Shown piece by piece: positions 18,743-28,396 of a stretch of DNA of 64,000 nucleotides; the first letter of the stretch is position 1; each line of letters starts with the position of its first letter. Below the pieces are notes generated by a model. The model was not told the origin of the DNA. It ran no database searches and saw only the letters and a program-made list of their open reading frames with translations. The position numbers were made by a program, and so were the translations under genes. This DNA comes from Roseateles violae. GTDB lineage: Bacteria > Pseudomonadota > Gammaproteobacteria > Burkholderiales > Burkholderiaceae_C. The stretch is from the NCBI RefSeq assembly GCF_030410485.1, contig NZ_JAUHHC010000006.1, forward strand, positions 124,001-188,000, read 5' to 3'.

Positions 18743-18768
18743 AAGAGGCCGCTGTCAGGCGGCCTCTT
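18743..18768 (-). terminator. Strong hairpin between the response-regulator gene and folD
   Basis: A perfect 10-bp stem AAGAGGCCGC/GCGGCCTCTT (18743-18752, 18759-18768) with a 6-base loop. On the minus strand the stem is followed by only TT and then GCAC, so it is a weak intrinsic terminator or attenuator. It probably separates folD-prlC from the two-component genes. Confidence 0.55.
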
Positions 18769-18783
18769 CAGGGTTTGTGCGGA

Positions 18784-19407
18784 TCAGACCTTGGCCGGTG
18801 CGCCGAGCGCAATCTTGAGCAGGTCGGCGACGGTGTTGGCGTTGAGCTTTTCCATGATGTTGGCGCGGTGCGCCTCCACCGTCTTGATGCTGATGCCCAG
18901 GTCGTCGGCGATCTGCTTGTTCAGGCGGCCGGCGACGATGCGCTCCAGCACCTGGGCCTCGCGCGTCGTCAGGCGCGACAGCAGGGCGTCGCGGCTGGCG
19001 GCTTCCTGGTGGGTCGAGAAGGCATTGCGCGCCTGGTCCAGCATGCGCTCGACCAGGGCCAGCAGCTCGTCTTCCTTGAAGGGCTTCTCGATGAAGTCCA
19101 TCGCGCCCTTCTTCATCGTCTGCACCGCCATCGGCACGTCGCCATGGCCGGTGATGAAAACGACCGGCAGGGGGCTGCGGCGCTCGATCAGGCGGTCCTG
19201 CAGCTCCAGGCCGCTCATGCCGTCCATGCGGATGTCGGCGATCAGGCAGGCGACCTCGCGCGGGTCATAGCGCGACAGGAAGGATTCGGCCGAATCGAAG
19301 CACTTGACGCGGTAGTCCTTGCCTTCCAGCAGCCATTGCAGGGAGTCGCGGACGGCCTCGTCGTCATCGACGACGTAGACATTACCCTTCTTAGGAATCA
19401 GGCTCAT
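18784..19407 (-). CDS. Response regulator, FixJ/NarL type with LuxR helix-turn-helix
   Basis: A 207-residue regulator. The receiver domain (residues 8-125) has the acidic pocket YVVDDDEA, the phospho-acceptor Asp58 in LIADIRMDGMSG, and the switch Lys in FIEKPFKEDE. The C-terminal LuxR-type HTH (about 140-200) contains LTTREAQVLERIVAGRLNKQ and IKTVEAHRANIMEKL. Its ATG overlaps the kinase stop (ATGA), so the pair is translationally coupled. The gene stands opposite the pyruvate dehydrogenase operon, which makes carbon or redox genes plausible targets, but that is inference. Confidence 0.92.
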   Translation of the reverse strand: MSLIPKKGNVYVVDDDEAVRDSLQWLLEGKDYRVKCFDSAESFLSRYDPREVACLIADIRMDGMSGLELQDRLIERRSPLPVVFITGHGDVPMAVQTMKKGAMDFIEKPFKEDELLALVERMLDQARNAFSTHQEAASRDALLSRLTTREAQVLERIVAGRLNKQIADDLGISIKTVEAHRANIMEKLNANTVADLLKIALGAPAKV

Positions 19408-21968
19408 GGTGTCGCTTTTTCGTTCACTGCTAGCCCCGCCGGCCCTGCTGTCAGGGGCTCCGAGCGGGAGATATCTACCGGGATGGTGAAGGCGAACCGG
19501 CACCCCACCACAAGCGATCCATTGTAGAGGTTCTCGGCCCGGATCCGGCCCTGGTGGGACTCCACGATAGACCGGCATAACCCTAAGCCGATGCCCAATC
19601 CATCGGCCTTTGTCGAGAAAAATGCCTCATACATCCGAGAAATGACTTCCTCGGGCAAACCCGGCCCCATATCGGTGACGCTGAACTCGATATGACCGCC
19701 GAGCTCGGGCGTATGCTTGGGCACGACCCGCAGTTCGATATGCCGGCGCGAGACCGGCAGCGAGGCATTGTCGATCGCCTCGGCCGCGTTCTTCAGCAGG
19801 TTCATCAGCACCTGCTCGATCAGGATCGGGTCGACCATCAGCTGCGGCAGGCGCTGGGCCACATAGGTGTGGATCGCGACATTGCGGCGGCGCAGCTCGA
19901 TGCCGGCCAGCTCGACCGCATCCTCGACGATCGCATAGGCCTGGGCCGCCTGGCGCTGCGGCTCGCTGCGCTTCACGAAGTTGCGGATGCGGTGGATGAT
20001 CTGGCCGGCGCGCTGCGCCTGCTTGGCGGTCTTCTCCAGCGCGGCCAGCAGATCGTCCTTCTTGATCGCGTCGCCGCGCACCCGCGAGACCATGCCGTTG
20101 CAGTAGTTGGTGATCGCCGTCAGCGGCTGGTTCAGCTCATGCGCGACCGAGGAGGCCATCTCGCCCATCGTCATCAATCGGCTGGTCACCTGCGCCTTCT
20201 CGGCCTGCTGGGCGGCCAGCGCCTCGGCATGGCGGCGCACGGTGATGTCGGTGGCGATCAGCATCTGCGCCAGACGGCCGTCGGTCCATTGCAGATAGCG
20301 CGAGCGCACGTCGAACCACATCTCCAGCGAGTCCACATAGACCTCGCGCGGATCGGAGCCGGTGTCGGTCAGGTGCTGGGCCGGCAGGCCGCTGTAGTCG
20401 TCGACCTCCTCGTCGGCGTCCGGGCTGTTGCCGCGACCCAGCTGGCTGCCGGCCAGCAGCGCATGGCCGGCCGGATCGGCGCCGAACCAGAGCCGGTAGC
20501 TGCGGTTGGCAAACAGCAGCTCGCCCTGCTGCACCGACAGCACCGACACCGCCGCGTCCAGACCTTCCAGCACCGTCGTGAAGCGTTCGTGCGAGGCGCT
20601 CAGCTGGTCGCGCACGCGCTTGGCCTCGGTGATGTTGGTGATGGAGGCCATCCAGCCGCTCTGCTTGCCCTTGGTGTCGACCAGGGGGCTCACATACATG
20701 CGCGCGTCGAAGATCGTGCCGTCCTTGCGCATCACCCGCACCTCGGCACCGCCGGCGGGGCTGCGGCCCTGCACCTCCTGCTGCTGCAGCCGCGCGTTTT
20801 CCTCGTAGCGATCCGGCGGCCAGTAGGGGAAGGGCGGCTTGCGGCCGATCAGCTCGGCCTCGGAGAAGCCGGTCATCGCGCAGAAGGCCGGGTTCACATA
20901 GGAGATGCGCGAATCCATGTCCATGGCCCGCATGCCGGTCAGCATCGAGTTCTCCATTGCGCGGCGGAAGTTCGTCTCCGAGGCTAGCGCGGTCTGGATC
21001 TGCAGGCGCCGGCGCATATGGCGCCAGGTGCCCAAGAGCATCCAGACGGTCAGCACCGACAGCGCGACCACCATCCAGAACAAGGTGTTCGAGATCAGGC
21101 CGATCGAGGTGCGGTAGCCCTGGCCGCGCAGGATCAGGCCGTTCATCGCCGGCGCCAGTGGCACCTCGTGCAGGATGGACGCGCGCTGGATGCGCTGGCC
21201 CGGCATCGGGGTGACGGTGCTGCTGACGACCTGCTCGCGCGCATCGAGCACGGCAATCGCATGGCGGGTCGCCACCTCGGTCGGCACCGAGTAGCGCAAG
21301 AGCCCCTCGACCGCGTACTCGGCGATCAGCACGCCGGAAAAGCCGGTGCGGTCGATCAGCGGCACCTGGATCTGGAACACGGTCGTGCCGTTGTTGTCGG
21401 CAAAAGGTGGCGAATAGACCGGCTGGCGGCGCTCCTTGGCGGCCTGGAAGGCCAGCTCGGCCGGGCTGGACTGATTGGCGACCGGCATCGAGGGGTCGCT
21501 GCCGTCGGTGGCCATCAGGCTGTCGTCCTGGAAGCCGGCGGCGCTGACGCTGGCGCGGCGCTCGCGGCGGGCCGACAGCCAGCTCACATGGGTCAGCTCG
21601 GGGCGTTCGCGCGCAAAGGTCTTGGCCTGGGCGCCGAAGTCATGCGCATCGACGGTGCGGGTGACTATTTCGCGAGCGATCCGCACCAGCTGCTCCTGGT
21701 TCTCGATCAGGCGCAGGCGGATCTGCTGCTGGGCGATTTCGGTATCGCGCTTGACCGCCTCGGTCTCGCGTTCGATTTCCTCGTTGCGCAAATACCAGAA
21801 GGCCGAAATGATGGCCGCGAGAAAGAGCAGGACCGAGATCAGTGGACCGAGCGTGGCGAAGCGGTCCTGGCGGGCCGGCGACTGGCGCCGCCACCAGCTC
21901 GCGACCAGGCGCTGCGTCGGCAGGGCGAGCCGGCGCAGGGAGCCGCGGAAATTCGAGAAATGGGGCAT
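19404..21968 (-). CDS. Membrane-bound PAS-domain sensor histidine kinase
   Basis: An 854-residue hybrid of sensor and kinase modules. Order: transmembrane helix at about 40-60; a periplasmic sensor domain of about 230 residues; a second helix near 300-320; a PAS domain (about 340-450, SYVNPAFCAMTGFSEAELIG); a second PAS-like domain (about 465-590); the HisKA domain with the phospho-His in VAHELNQPLTAI (H610); and an ATPase domain with LMNLLKNAAEAIDN and GLGIGLGLCRSIVESH. The H-box and the FixL/DctB-like LNQPL match kinases of the FixL class. I take the ATG at 21966-21968; a TTG seven codons upstream is less likely. The signal sensed is unknown. Confidence 0.9.
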   Translation of the reverse strand: MPHFSNFRGSLRRLALPTQRLVASWWRRQSPARQDRFATLGPLISVLLFLAAIISAFWYLRNEEIERETEAVKRDTEIAQQQIRLRLIENQEQLVRIAREIVTRTVDAHDFGAQAKTFARERPELTHVSWLSARRERRASVSAAGFQDDSLMATDGSDPSMPVANQSSPAELAFQAAKERRQPVYSPPFADNNGTTVFQIQVPLIDRTGFSGVLIAEYAVEGLLRYSVPTEVATRHAIAVLDAREQVVSSTVTPMPGQRIQRASILHEVPLAPAMNGLILRGQGYRTSIGLISNTLFWMVVALSVLTVWMLLGTWRHMRRRLQIQTALASETNFRRAMENSMLTGMRAMDMDSRISYVNPAFCAMTGFSEAELIGRKPPFPYWPPDRYEENARLQQQEVQGRSPAGGAEVRVMRKDGTIFDARMYVSPLVDTKGKQSGWMASITNITEAKRVRDQLSASHERFTTVLEGLDAAVSVLSVQQGELLFANRSYRLWFGADPAGHALLAGSQLGRGNSPDADEEVDDYSGLPAQHLTDTGSDPREVYVDSLEMWFDVRSRYLQWTDGRLAQMLIATDITVRRHAEALAAQQAEKAQVTSRLMTMGEMASSVAHELNQPLTAITNYCNGMVSRVRGDAIKKDDLLAALEKTAKQAQRAGQIIHRIRNFVKRSEPQRQAAQAYAIVEDAVELAGIELRRRNVAIHTYVAQRLPQLMVDPILIEQVLMNLLKNAAEAIDNASLPVSRRHIELRVVPKHTPELGGHIEFSVTDMGPGLPEEVISRMYEAFFSTKADGLGIGLGLCRSIVESHQGRIRAENLYNGSLVVGCRFAFTIPVDISRSEPLTAGPAGLAVNEKATP

Positions 21969-22174
21969 GGCGCGATTATCCCGGCGCAAGCGGCCGCTGC
22001 CGCTGCTGGAATGTCCTCAAGTTCATAATGTGAAATGCAATCGCACCATTTGAGAGTGCGGCAAACTTGTGCGACACTCGGCCCGACGCATTGCTTTCGA
22101 CGCAATCCTCTAAAACAGTCGTGGACGGGCGACCCGCTTGCTCCACCGGCAATCCTCGACAGGAGACAAGCAGC

Positions 22175-24880
22175 ATGTCCGCGCAACCGCAAGAATTTCT
22201 CGGCGCCGCCGCCAACGACACCGATGCCCTCGAAACCAAGGAATGGCTGGACGCGCTGTCGGCCGTCATCGGCGAGGAGGGCGGCGAGCGCGCCCACTTC
22301 CTGCTCGAGACGCTGATTGACCATGCGCGCCAGGCCGGCATCGAGGTGCCGTTCTCGGCCACGACCGCCTACGTCAACACGATTCCCGCCGACCAGGAGG
22401 AGCGCTTCCCCGGCAATATCGAGATCGAGGAGCGGCTGCGCGCGATCATGCGCTGGAACGCGATGGCGATGGTCGTCAAGGCGAACCGCCTGAACCCGGA
22501 GGACGGCGGCGATCTCGGCGGCCATATCAGCTCCTTCGCCTCGCTGGCGACCATGCTGGGCTGCGGCTTCAACCATTTCTGGCATGGCGACGACGGCGTT
22601 CACGGCGGCGACCTGCTCTACATCCAGGGCCACAGCGCGCCCGGCATCTATGCGCGCGCCTTCATGGAGGGCCGCATCAGCGAGGAGCAGCTCCTGAACT
22701 TCCGCCAGGAGGTCGACGGCAAGGGCCTGTCCAGCTATCCGCACCCGAAGCTGATGCCGGAGTTCTGGCAGTTCCCGACCGTCTCGATGGGCCTGGGCCC
22801 GCTGATGGCGATCTACCAGGCGCGCTTCCTGAAGTACCTGCATGCCCGCGGCATCGCCGACACGAGCAAGCGCAAGGTCTGGGTCTTCCTCGGCGACGGC
22901 GAGATGGACGAGCCGGAATCGCTGGGTGCGATCGGCCTGGCCGCGCGCGAGAAGCTCGACAACCTGATCTTCATCGTCAACTGCAATCTGCAGCGCCTGG
23001 ACGGCCCGGTGCGCGGCAACGGCAAGATCATCCAGGAGCTCGAGGGCGAGTTCCGCGGCTCCGGCTGGAACGTCATCAAGCTGATCTGGGGCAGCTACTG
23101 GGATCCGCTGCTGGCGCGCGACAAGGACGAGATCCTGCGCAAGGTGATGATGGAAACGCTGGACGGCGACTACCAGGCGATGAAGGCCAACGACGGCGCC
23201 TTCGTGCGCAAGAACTTCTTCGGCCGCCATCCCAAGCTGCTCGAGATGGTCGCCAAGATGAGCGACGAGGACATCTGGCGCCTGCAGCGCGGCGGCCATG
23301 ATCCGCAGAAGGTCTATGCGGCCTATCACAAGGCCGTCAACACCGTCGGCCAGCCGACCGTGATGCTGATCAAGACCGTCAAGGGCTTCGGCATGGGCAA
23401 GATCGGCGAGGGCAAGAACACCGCCCACCAGACCAAGAAGCTGCAGGACGACGACATCAAGGCGATGCGCGACCGCTTCAACATCCCGGTCTCCGATGCC
23501 GATCTGCCGAATCTGCCCTTCTACCAGCCGCCCGAGGGCTCGCAGGAACTGAAGTACCTGCACGAGCGCCGCCAGGCCCTGGGCGGCTACCTGCCCAAGC
23601 GCCGCCCCAAGACCGACGAGGCGCTGAAGGTGCCGGACCTGGCCACCTTCCAGGCGGTGCTGGATCCGACCGCCGAGGGCCGCGAGATCTCGACGACCCA
23701 GGCCTATGTCCGCTTCCTGACCCAGTTGCTGCGCGACAAGGAACTGGGCCCGCGCACGGTGCCCATCCTGGTCGACGAGGCGCGCACCTTCGGCATGGAA
23801 GGCCTGTTCCGCCAGATCGGCATCTACAACCCCGCGGGCCAGAACTACACGCCGGTCGACAAGGACCAGGTGATGTACTACCGCGAGGACAAGGCCGGCC
23901 AGATCCTGCAGGAAGGCATCAACGAGGCCGGCGGCATGGCCTCGTGGATCGCCGCGGCGACCAGCTACTCGACGAACAACCGGGTGATGATCCCGTTCTA
24001 CGTCTACTACTCGATGTTCGGCTTCCAGCGCATCGGCGACCTGGCCTGGGCCGCCGGCGACATGCAGGCGCGCGGCTTCCTCTTGGGCGGCACCTCGGGC
24101 CGCACGACGCTCAACGGGGAGGGCCTGCAGCACGAGGACGGCCACAGCCACATCCTGGCCGGCACCATCCCCAACTGCATCTCCTACGATCCGACCTTCG
24201 CGCACGAGGTGGCGGTGATCCTGCACAGCGGGCTGAAGCGCATGGTCGAGAACCAGGAGAACGTCTACTTCTACCTGACCTTGCTCAACGAGAACTACCC
24301 GATGCCGGGCCTGAAGCCGGGTACGGAAGAGCAGATCCTGAAGGGCATGTACCTGCTTGAGGAAGCTGCCGCACAACCGCTGACGGTCAACCTGCTCGGC
24401 TCCGGCACCATCCTGCGCGAGAGCCAGGCGGCCAAGAAGCTGCTGGAGGCCGACTGGGGTGTCGGCGCCCATGTCTGGTCCTGCCCCAGCTTCAACGAGC
24501 TGGCCCGCGACGGCCAGAACGCCGAGCGCTGGAACCTCCTGCACCCGACCGAGCTGGCCTGCGTGCCCTATGTGACGCAGCAGCTGTCCAAGGTGCAGGG
24601 CCCGGTGATCGCCTCGACCGACTATATGAAGAACTACGCCGAGCAGATCCGCGCCTTCATCCCGGCCGGCCGCTCCTACAAGGTGCTGGGCACCGACGGT
24701 TTCGGCCGCTCGGACTTCCGCAGCAAGCTGCGCGAGCATTTCGAGATCAATCGCCACTACATCGTCGTCGCCGCCTTGAAGAGCCTGGCCGATGAAGGCA
24801 AGATCCCGGCGGCCAAGGTGGCCGAGGCGATTGCCAAGTACGGCATCAACGTCAGCAAGATCAACCCGCTTTACGCCTGA
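22175..24880 (+). CDS. aceE: Pyruvate dehydrogenase E1 component, homodimeric type
   Basis: Thiamine-diphosphate-dependent E1 of the pyruvate dehydrogenase complex; decarboxylates pyruvate and acetylates the E2 lipoyl arm. The 901-residue length is that of the homodimeric AceE family. The TPP/Mg motif starts at VFLGDGEMDEPESLGA and ends near IFIVNCNLQRLDGPVRG; later segments NEAGGMASWIAAATSYS and RTTLNGEGLQHEDGHSH are typical. AGGAGA stands about 8 bases before the ATG at 22175; the frame is open 36 codons further upstream but without support. It heads the operon aceE-aceF-lpdA, with gaps of 27 and 15 bases. Confidence 0.97.
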   Translation: MSAQPQEFLGAAANDTDALETKEWLDALSAVIGEEGGERAHFLLETLIDHARQAGIEVPFSATTAYVNTIPADQEERFPGNIEIEERLRAIMRWNAMAMVVKANRLNPEDGGDLGGHISSFASLATMLGCGFNHFWHGDDGVHGGDLLYIQGHSAPGIYARAFMEGRISEEQLLNFRQEVDGKGLSSYPHPKLMPEFWQFPTVSMGLGPLMAIYQARFLKYLHARGIADTSKRKVWVFLGDGEMDEPESLGAIGLAAREKLDNLIFIVNCNLQRLDGPVRGNGKIIQELEGEFRGSGWNVIKLIWGSYWDPLLARDKDEILRKVMMETLDGDYQAMKANDGAFVRKNFFGRHPKLLEMVAKMSDEDIWRLQRGGHDPQKVYAAYHKAVNTVGQPTVMLIKTVKGFGMGKIGEGKNTAHQTKKLQDDDIKAMRDRFNIPVSDADLPNLPFYQPPEGSQELKYLHERRQALGGYLPKRRPKTDEALKVPDLATFQAVLDPTAEGREISTTQAYVRFLTQLLRDKELGPRTVPILVDEARTFGMEGLFRQIGIYNPAGQNYTPVDKDQVMYYREDKAGQILQEGINEAGGMASWIAAATSYSTNNRVMIPFYVYYSMFGFQRIGDLAWAAGDMQARGFLLGGTSGRTTLNGEGLQHEDGHSHILAGTIPNCISYDPTFAHEVAVILHSGLKRMVENQENVYFYLTLLNENYPMPGLKPGTEEQILKGMYLLEEAAAQPLTVNLLGSGTILRESQAAKKLLEADWGVGAHVWSCPSFNELARDGQNAERWNLLHPTELACVPYVTQQLSKVQGPVIASTDYMKNYAEQIRAFIPAGRSYKVLGTDGFGRSDFRSKLREHFEINRHYIVVAALKSLADEGKIPAAKVAEAIAKYGINVSKINPLYA

Positions 24881-24907
24881 TCGGCCGCGACAACGGAGAA
24901 CAAGAAA

Positions 24908-26581
24908 ATGGCATTGCTTGAAGTCAAGGTCCCCGACATCGGGGACTTCAAGGACGTGGCCGTCATCGAACTGCTGGTCAAGCCCGGCGACACCGTCAAG
25001 GCCGAACAGAGCCTGATCACCGTCGAGAGCGACAAGGCCTCGATGGAGATCCCGTCCAGCCACGCCGGCGTCGTCAAGGAACTGAAGGTCAAGATCGGCG
25101 ACACGGTCAACGAGGGCAGCGTGCTGCTGCTGCTCGAAGCTGAAAACGGCGCGGCCGCCGCGCCGGCGCCCGCCCCGGCTCCGGCCGCGGCAGCGGCGGC
25201 CCCCGCGCCCGCCGCCGCCACGCCTGCCCCCGCGCCGGCAGCCGCCGCCGGCGGCACGGTCGAGGTCCTGGTGCCTGACATCGGCGATTTCGACGAGGTG
25301 GCCGTCATCGAGGTGATGGTCAAGGCCGGCGACGCGGTCAAGATCGAGCAGAGCCTGGTGACCGTCGAGAGCGACAAGGCCTCGATGGAGATACCGAGCT
25401 CGCATGCCGGCGTGATCAAGGAGATGAAGGTCAAGCTCGGCGACAAGGTGTCCAAGGGTTCGCTGCTGGCGCTGCTCGAAGCCGCTGGTGGCGCACCGGC
25501 CGCGCCGGCCCCCGTGCCCGCTGCCGCCGCCGCGCCAAGCGCCAATACCGTCGTCGCCCCGGCCGCGCCGGCCGAGCATCGCGCGCTGCCGACGGCCGCG
25601 CTGCCGGCCCATGAGCCGACGGCGCCCAGCGGCAAGCTGCCGCACGCCTCGCCCAGCATCCGCAAGCTGGCGCGCGAGCTGGGCGTGCCGCTGGCCGAGG
25701 TCAAGGGCTCGGGCCCCAAGGGCCGCATCGTCGAGAGCGATGTGCAGGGCTTCGTCAAGGCGGTGATGGCCGGATCGCTGCAGACGGCCGCGCAGAAGGC
25801 GGCCGCACCGGCCGGTGCTGCCGCGGGCGCTGGCGCTGGTGGCGCCTTCCCGGGCCTGCTGCCCTGGCCCAAGGTGGACTTCGAGAAGTTCGGCGCGGTC
25901 GAGCGCAAGGAGCTCTCGCGCATCAAGAAGATCTCCGGCGCCAATCTGCACCGCAACTGGGTCGTCATCCCGCATGTGACCAACCACGACGATGCCGACA
26001 TCACCGAGCTGGAGGCCTTCCGCGTCCAGCTGAACAAGGAGAACGAGAAGGCAGGCATCAAGGTGACGATGCTGGCCTTCATGATCAAGGCCGCGGTCGC
26101 GGCGCTGAAGAAGTTCCCCGAGTTCAATGCCTCGCTGGACGGCGAGACCCTGGTGCTGAAGAACTACTTCCACATCGGCTTCGCGGCCGACACGCCCAAC
26201 GGCCTGGTGGTGCCGGTGATTAAGGACGCCGACAAGAAGGGCATCTTCCAGATCAGCCAGGAGATGAGCGAGCTGGCCAAGAAGGCGCGCGACGGCAAGC
26301 TGGGTCCGGCCGATATGAGCGGCGGCTGCTTCTCGATCTCGTCGCTGGGCGGCATCGGCGGCAAGTACTTCACGCCCATCATCAATGCGCCCGAGGTGGC
26401 GATCATGGGCGTGTGCAAGAGCAGCATCGAACCGGTCTGGGACGGCAAGGACTTCCAGCCGCGCCTGATCCTGCCCTTGAGCCTGAGCTGGGACCACCGC
26501 GTCATCGACGGCGCGGCCGCGGCCCGCTTCAATGTCTATTTCGCCTCGCTGCTGGCGGACTTCCGTCGGATTGCCCTGTAA
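24908..26581 (+). CDS. aceF: Dihydrolipoamide acetyltransferase (PDH E2) with two lipoyl domains
   Basis: Core subunit of the pyruvate dehydrogenase complex; transfers acetyl from lipoamide to CoA. The 557 residues contain lipoyl domain 1 (1-78, lipoylated K43 in [13 protein letters not shown]), an Ala/Pro hinge (82-116), lipoyl domain 2 (117-193, K157), a second hinge, the E3/E1-binding domain (about 245-285, SPSIRKLARELGVPLAEVKG) and the catalytic domain ending with DHRVIDGA (H530, D534). A CGGAGAA ribosome site precedes the ATG. Lipoyl domain 1 is nearly identical to the lipoyl domain of the next gene. Confidence 0.97.
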   Translation: MALLEVKVPDIGDFKDVAVIELLVKPGDTVKAEQSLITVESDKASMEIPSSHAGVVKELKVKIGDTVNEGSVLLLLEAENGAAAAPAPAPAPAAAAAAPAPAAATPAPAPAAAAGGTVEVLVPDIGDFDEVAVIEVMVKAGDAVKIEQSLVTVESDKASMEIPSSHAGVIKEMKVKLGDKVSKGSLLALLEAAGGAPAAPAPVPAAAAAPSANTVVAPAAPAEHRALPTAALPAHEPTAPSGKLPHASPSIRKLARELGVPLAEVKGSGPKGRIVESDVQGFVKAVMAGSLQTAAQKAAAPAGAAAGAGAGGAFPGLLPWPKVDFEKFGAVERKELSRIKKISGANLHRNWVVIPHVTNHDDADITELEAFRVQLNKENEKAGIKVTMLAFMIKAAVAALKKFPEFNASLDGETLVLKNYFHIGFAADTPNGLVVPVIKDADKKGIFQISQEMSELAKKARDGKLGPADMSGGCFSISSLGGIGGKYFTPIINAPEVAIMGVCKSSIEPVWDGKDFQPRLILPLSLSWDHRVIDGAAAARFNVYFASLLADFRRIAL

Positions 26582-26596
26582 GGAGAGGAGCCCCAC

Positions 26597-28384
26597 ATGG
26601 CAATCATCGAAGTGAAGGTCCCGGACATCGGCGACTTCAAGGACGTTGCGATCATCGAGCTGCTGGTCAAGCCCGGCGACACGGTCAAGGCCGAGCAAAG
26701 CCTGATCACCGTCGAAAGCGACAAGGCCTCGATGGAGATTCCGAGCTCGGCCGCCGGCGTCGTCAAGGAGCTGAAGGTGGCCCTGGGCGACAAGATCAAC
26801 GAGGGCACGCTGATCCTGACGCTGGAGGGCGACGCCGCCGCCGCGCCGGCGCCCGCTGCACCGGCTCCCTCAGCCGCCGCCGCTGCGCCGGCTCCCGCAC
26901 CGCAGGCCGCCAGCTACGCCGGCGCCGCCGATGGCGACTACGACGTGGTCGTGCTCGGCGGCGGCCCCGGCGGCTATTCGGCCGCCTTCCGCGCCGCCGA
27001 CCTCGGGCTCAAGGTGGCCTTGGTCGAACGCTATGCGACCCTGGGCGGCGTCTGCCTGAATGTCGGCTGCATCCCGTCCAAGGCCTTGCTGCACGTCGCT
27101 GCGGTGATGGACGAGGTCAAGCATTTCGCCGATCTGGGCGTCGAATTCGGCGAACCCAAGGTCGAACTGCCCAAGCTCTTGAAGCACAAGCAGAAGGTGA
27201 TCGGCAAGCTGACCGGCGGCCTGGCCATGATGGCCAAGATGCGCAAGGTCGCCGTCGTGCGCGGCTACGGCACGCTGCTCGATGCGAACCATGTGCAAGT
27301 CGAAGAGACCGCCGGCGAAGGCCAGCAGCGCAGCGGCAAGACGCAGACGCTGAAGTTCAAGGCCATCATCCTGGCGGCCGGCTCGCAGGCGGTGCGCCTG
27401 CCCTTCATGCCGAACGACCCGCGCGTGATCGACTCGACCGGTGCCTTGGAGCTGACGACGGCGCCGAAGCGCATGCTGATCGTCGGCGGCGGCATCATCG
27501 GCCTGGAGATGGGCACCGTCTACAGCACGCTCGGCGCACGCCTGGACGTCGTCGAAATGCTGCCGACCCTGATGACCGGCGCCGACCGCGACCTGGTCAA
27601 GGTCTGGCAGAAGATGAACGCGCCGCGCTTCGACAACATCATGCTGAACACCAAGACGGTGGCGGCCGAGGCGACGCCCGAGGGCATCAAGGTCACTTTC
27701 GAAGGCGAGGGCGCGCCGAAGGAGCCGCAGCTCTACGACTTGGTGCTGCAGGCGGTCGGCCGCTCGCCCAACGGCAAGAAGATAGGCGCCGACAAGGCCG
27801 GCGTCATCGTCAGCGATCGCGGCTTCATCCCGGTCGACGTGCAGATGCGCACCAACGTGTCGAACGTCTTCGCGATCGGCGATCTGGTCGGCCAGCCGAT
27901 GCTGGCCCACAAGGCGGTGCATGAGGGCCATGTGGCGGCCGAGGTCATTGCCGGCGAGCTGCTGGGCGACGAGAAGCTGGCGCGCGCGCAGTTCGATGCG
28001 CGGGTGATTCCCAGCGTCGCCTACACCGATCCGGAAGTGGCCTGGGTCGGCATCACCGAGGACGAGGCCAAGGCCAAGGGCATCAAGATCAAGAAGGGCT
28101 TGCTGCCCTGGTCGGCCTCGGGCCGCGCGATCGCCAACGGCCGCGACGAGGGCTTCACCAAGCTGCTGTTCGACGAGGAGAGCCACCGCATCATCGGCGG
28201 CGGCATCGTCGGGACGCACGCCGGCGACATGATCGGCGAGATCGCGCTGGCGATCGAGATGGGCGCCGACGCGGTCGACATCGGCAAGACCATCCACCCG
28301 CACCCGACCCTGGGCGAATCGATCGGCCTGGCGGCCGAGGTCGCGCACGGCAGCTGCACCGACGTGCCGCCGGCCCGCCGCTGA
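26597..28384 (+). CDS. lpdA: Dihydrolipoamide dehydrogenase (E3) with N-terminal lipoyl domain
   Basis: Flavoenzyme that reoxidises dihydrolipoamide with NAD. At 595 residues it is about 120 longer than ordinary E3 because of an N-terminal lipoyl domain (1-78, K43) and an Ala/Pro hinge (79-105). The FAD motif GGGPGG is at 121-126, the redox disulfide [13 protein letters not shown] gives C153 and C158, the NAD-binding fold starts at [15 protein letters not shown], and the active-site His/Glu pair is in HPHPTLGES near the C-terminus. A strong AGGAGAGGAG lies before the ATG. Lipoyl-E3 fusions are known in betaproteobacteria. Confidence 0.97.
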   Translation: MAIIEVKVPDIGDFKDVAIIELLVKPGDTVKAEQSLITVESDKASMEIPSSAAGVVKELKVALGDKINEGTLILTLEGDAAAAPAPAAPAPSAAAAAPAPAPQAASYAGAADGDYDVVVLGGGPGGYSAAFRAADLGLKVALVERYATLGGVCLNVGCIPSKALLHVAAVMDEVKHFADLGVEFGEPKVELPKLLKHKQKVIGKLTGGLAMMAKMRKVAVVRGYGTLLDANHVQVEETAGEGQQRSGKTQTLKFKAIILAAGSQAVRLPFMPNDPRVIDSTGALELTTAPKRMLIVGGGIIGLEMGTVYSTLGARLDVVEMLPTLMTGADRDLVKVWQKMNAPRFDNIMLNTKTVAAEATPEGIKVTFEGEGAPKEPQLYDLVLQAVGRSPNGKKIGADKAGVIVSDRGFIPVDVQMRTNVSNVFAIGDLVGQPMLAHKAVHEGHVAAEVIAGELLGDEKLARAQFDARVIPSVAYTDPEVAWVGITEDEAKAKGIKIKKGLLPWSASGRAIANGRDEGFTKLLFDEESHRIIGGGIVGTHAGDMIGEIALAIEMGADAVDIGKTIHPHPTLGESIGLAAEVAHGSCTDVPPARR

Positions 28385-28396
28385 GGCAAGCGGCCG

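Noticed and set aside
22090-22106. ATTGC-N7-GCAAT inverted repeat upstream of aceE as a PdhR site
   Set aside because: It lacks the GGT/ACC core of the known PdhR operator (ATTGGT-N3-ACCAAT) and no pdhR gene was seen.
21839-26698. A 1619-residue reverse-strand open frame across aceE and aceF, and similar ones such as 8483-11569 and 26870-29671
   Set aside because: They are antisense to well-recognised genes, their protein composition (His, Arg, Leu, Gln, Ala rich) is that expected from the complement of high-GC codons, and they have no ribosome site.
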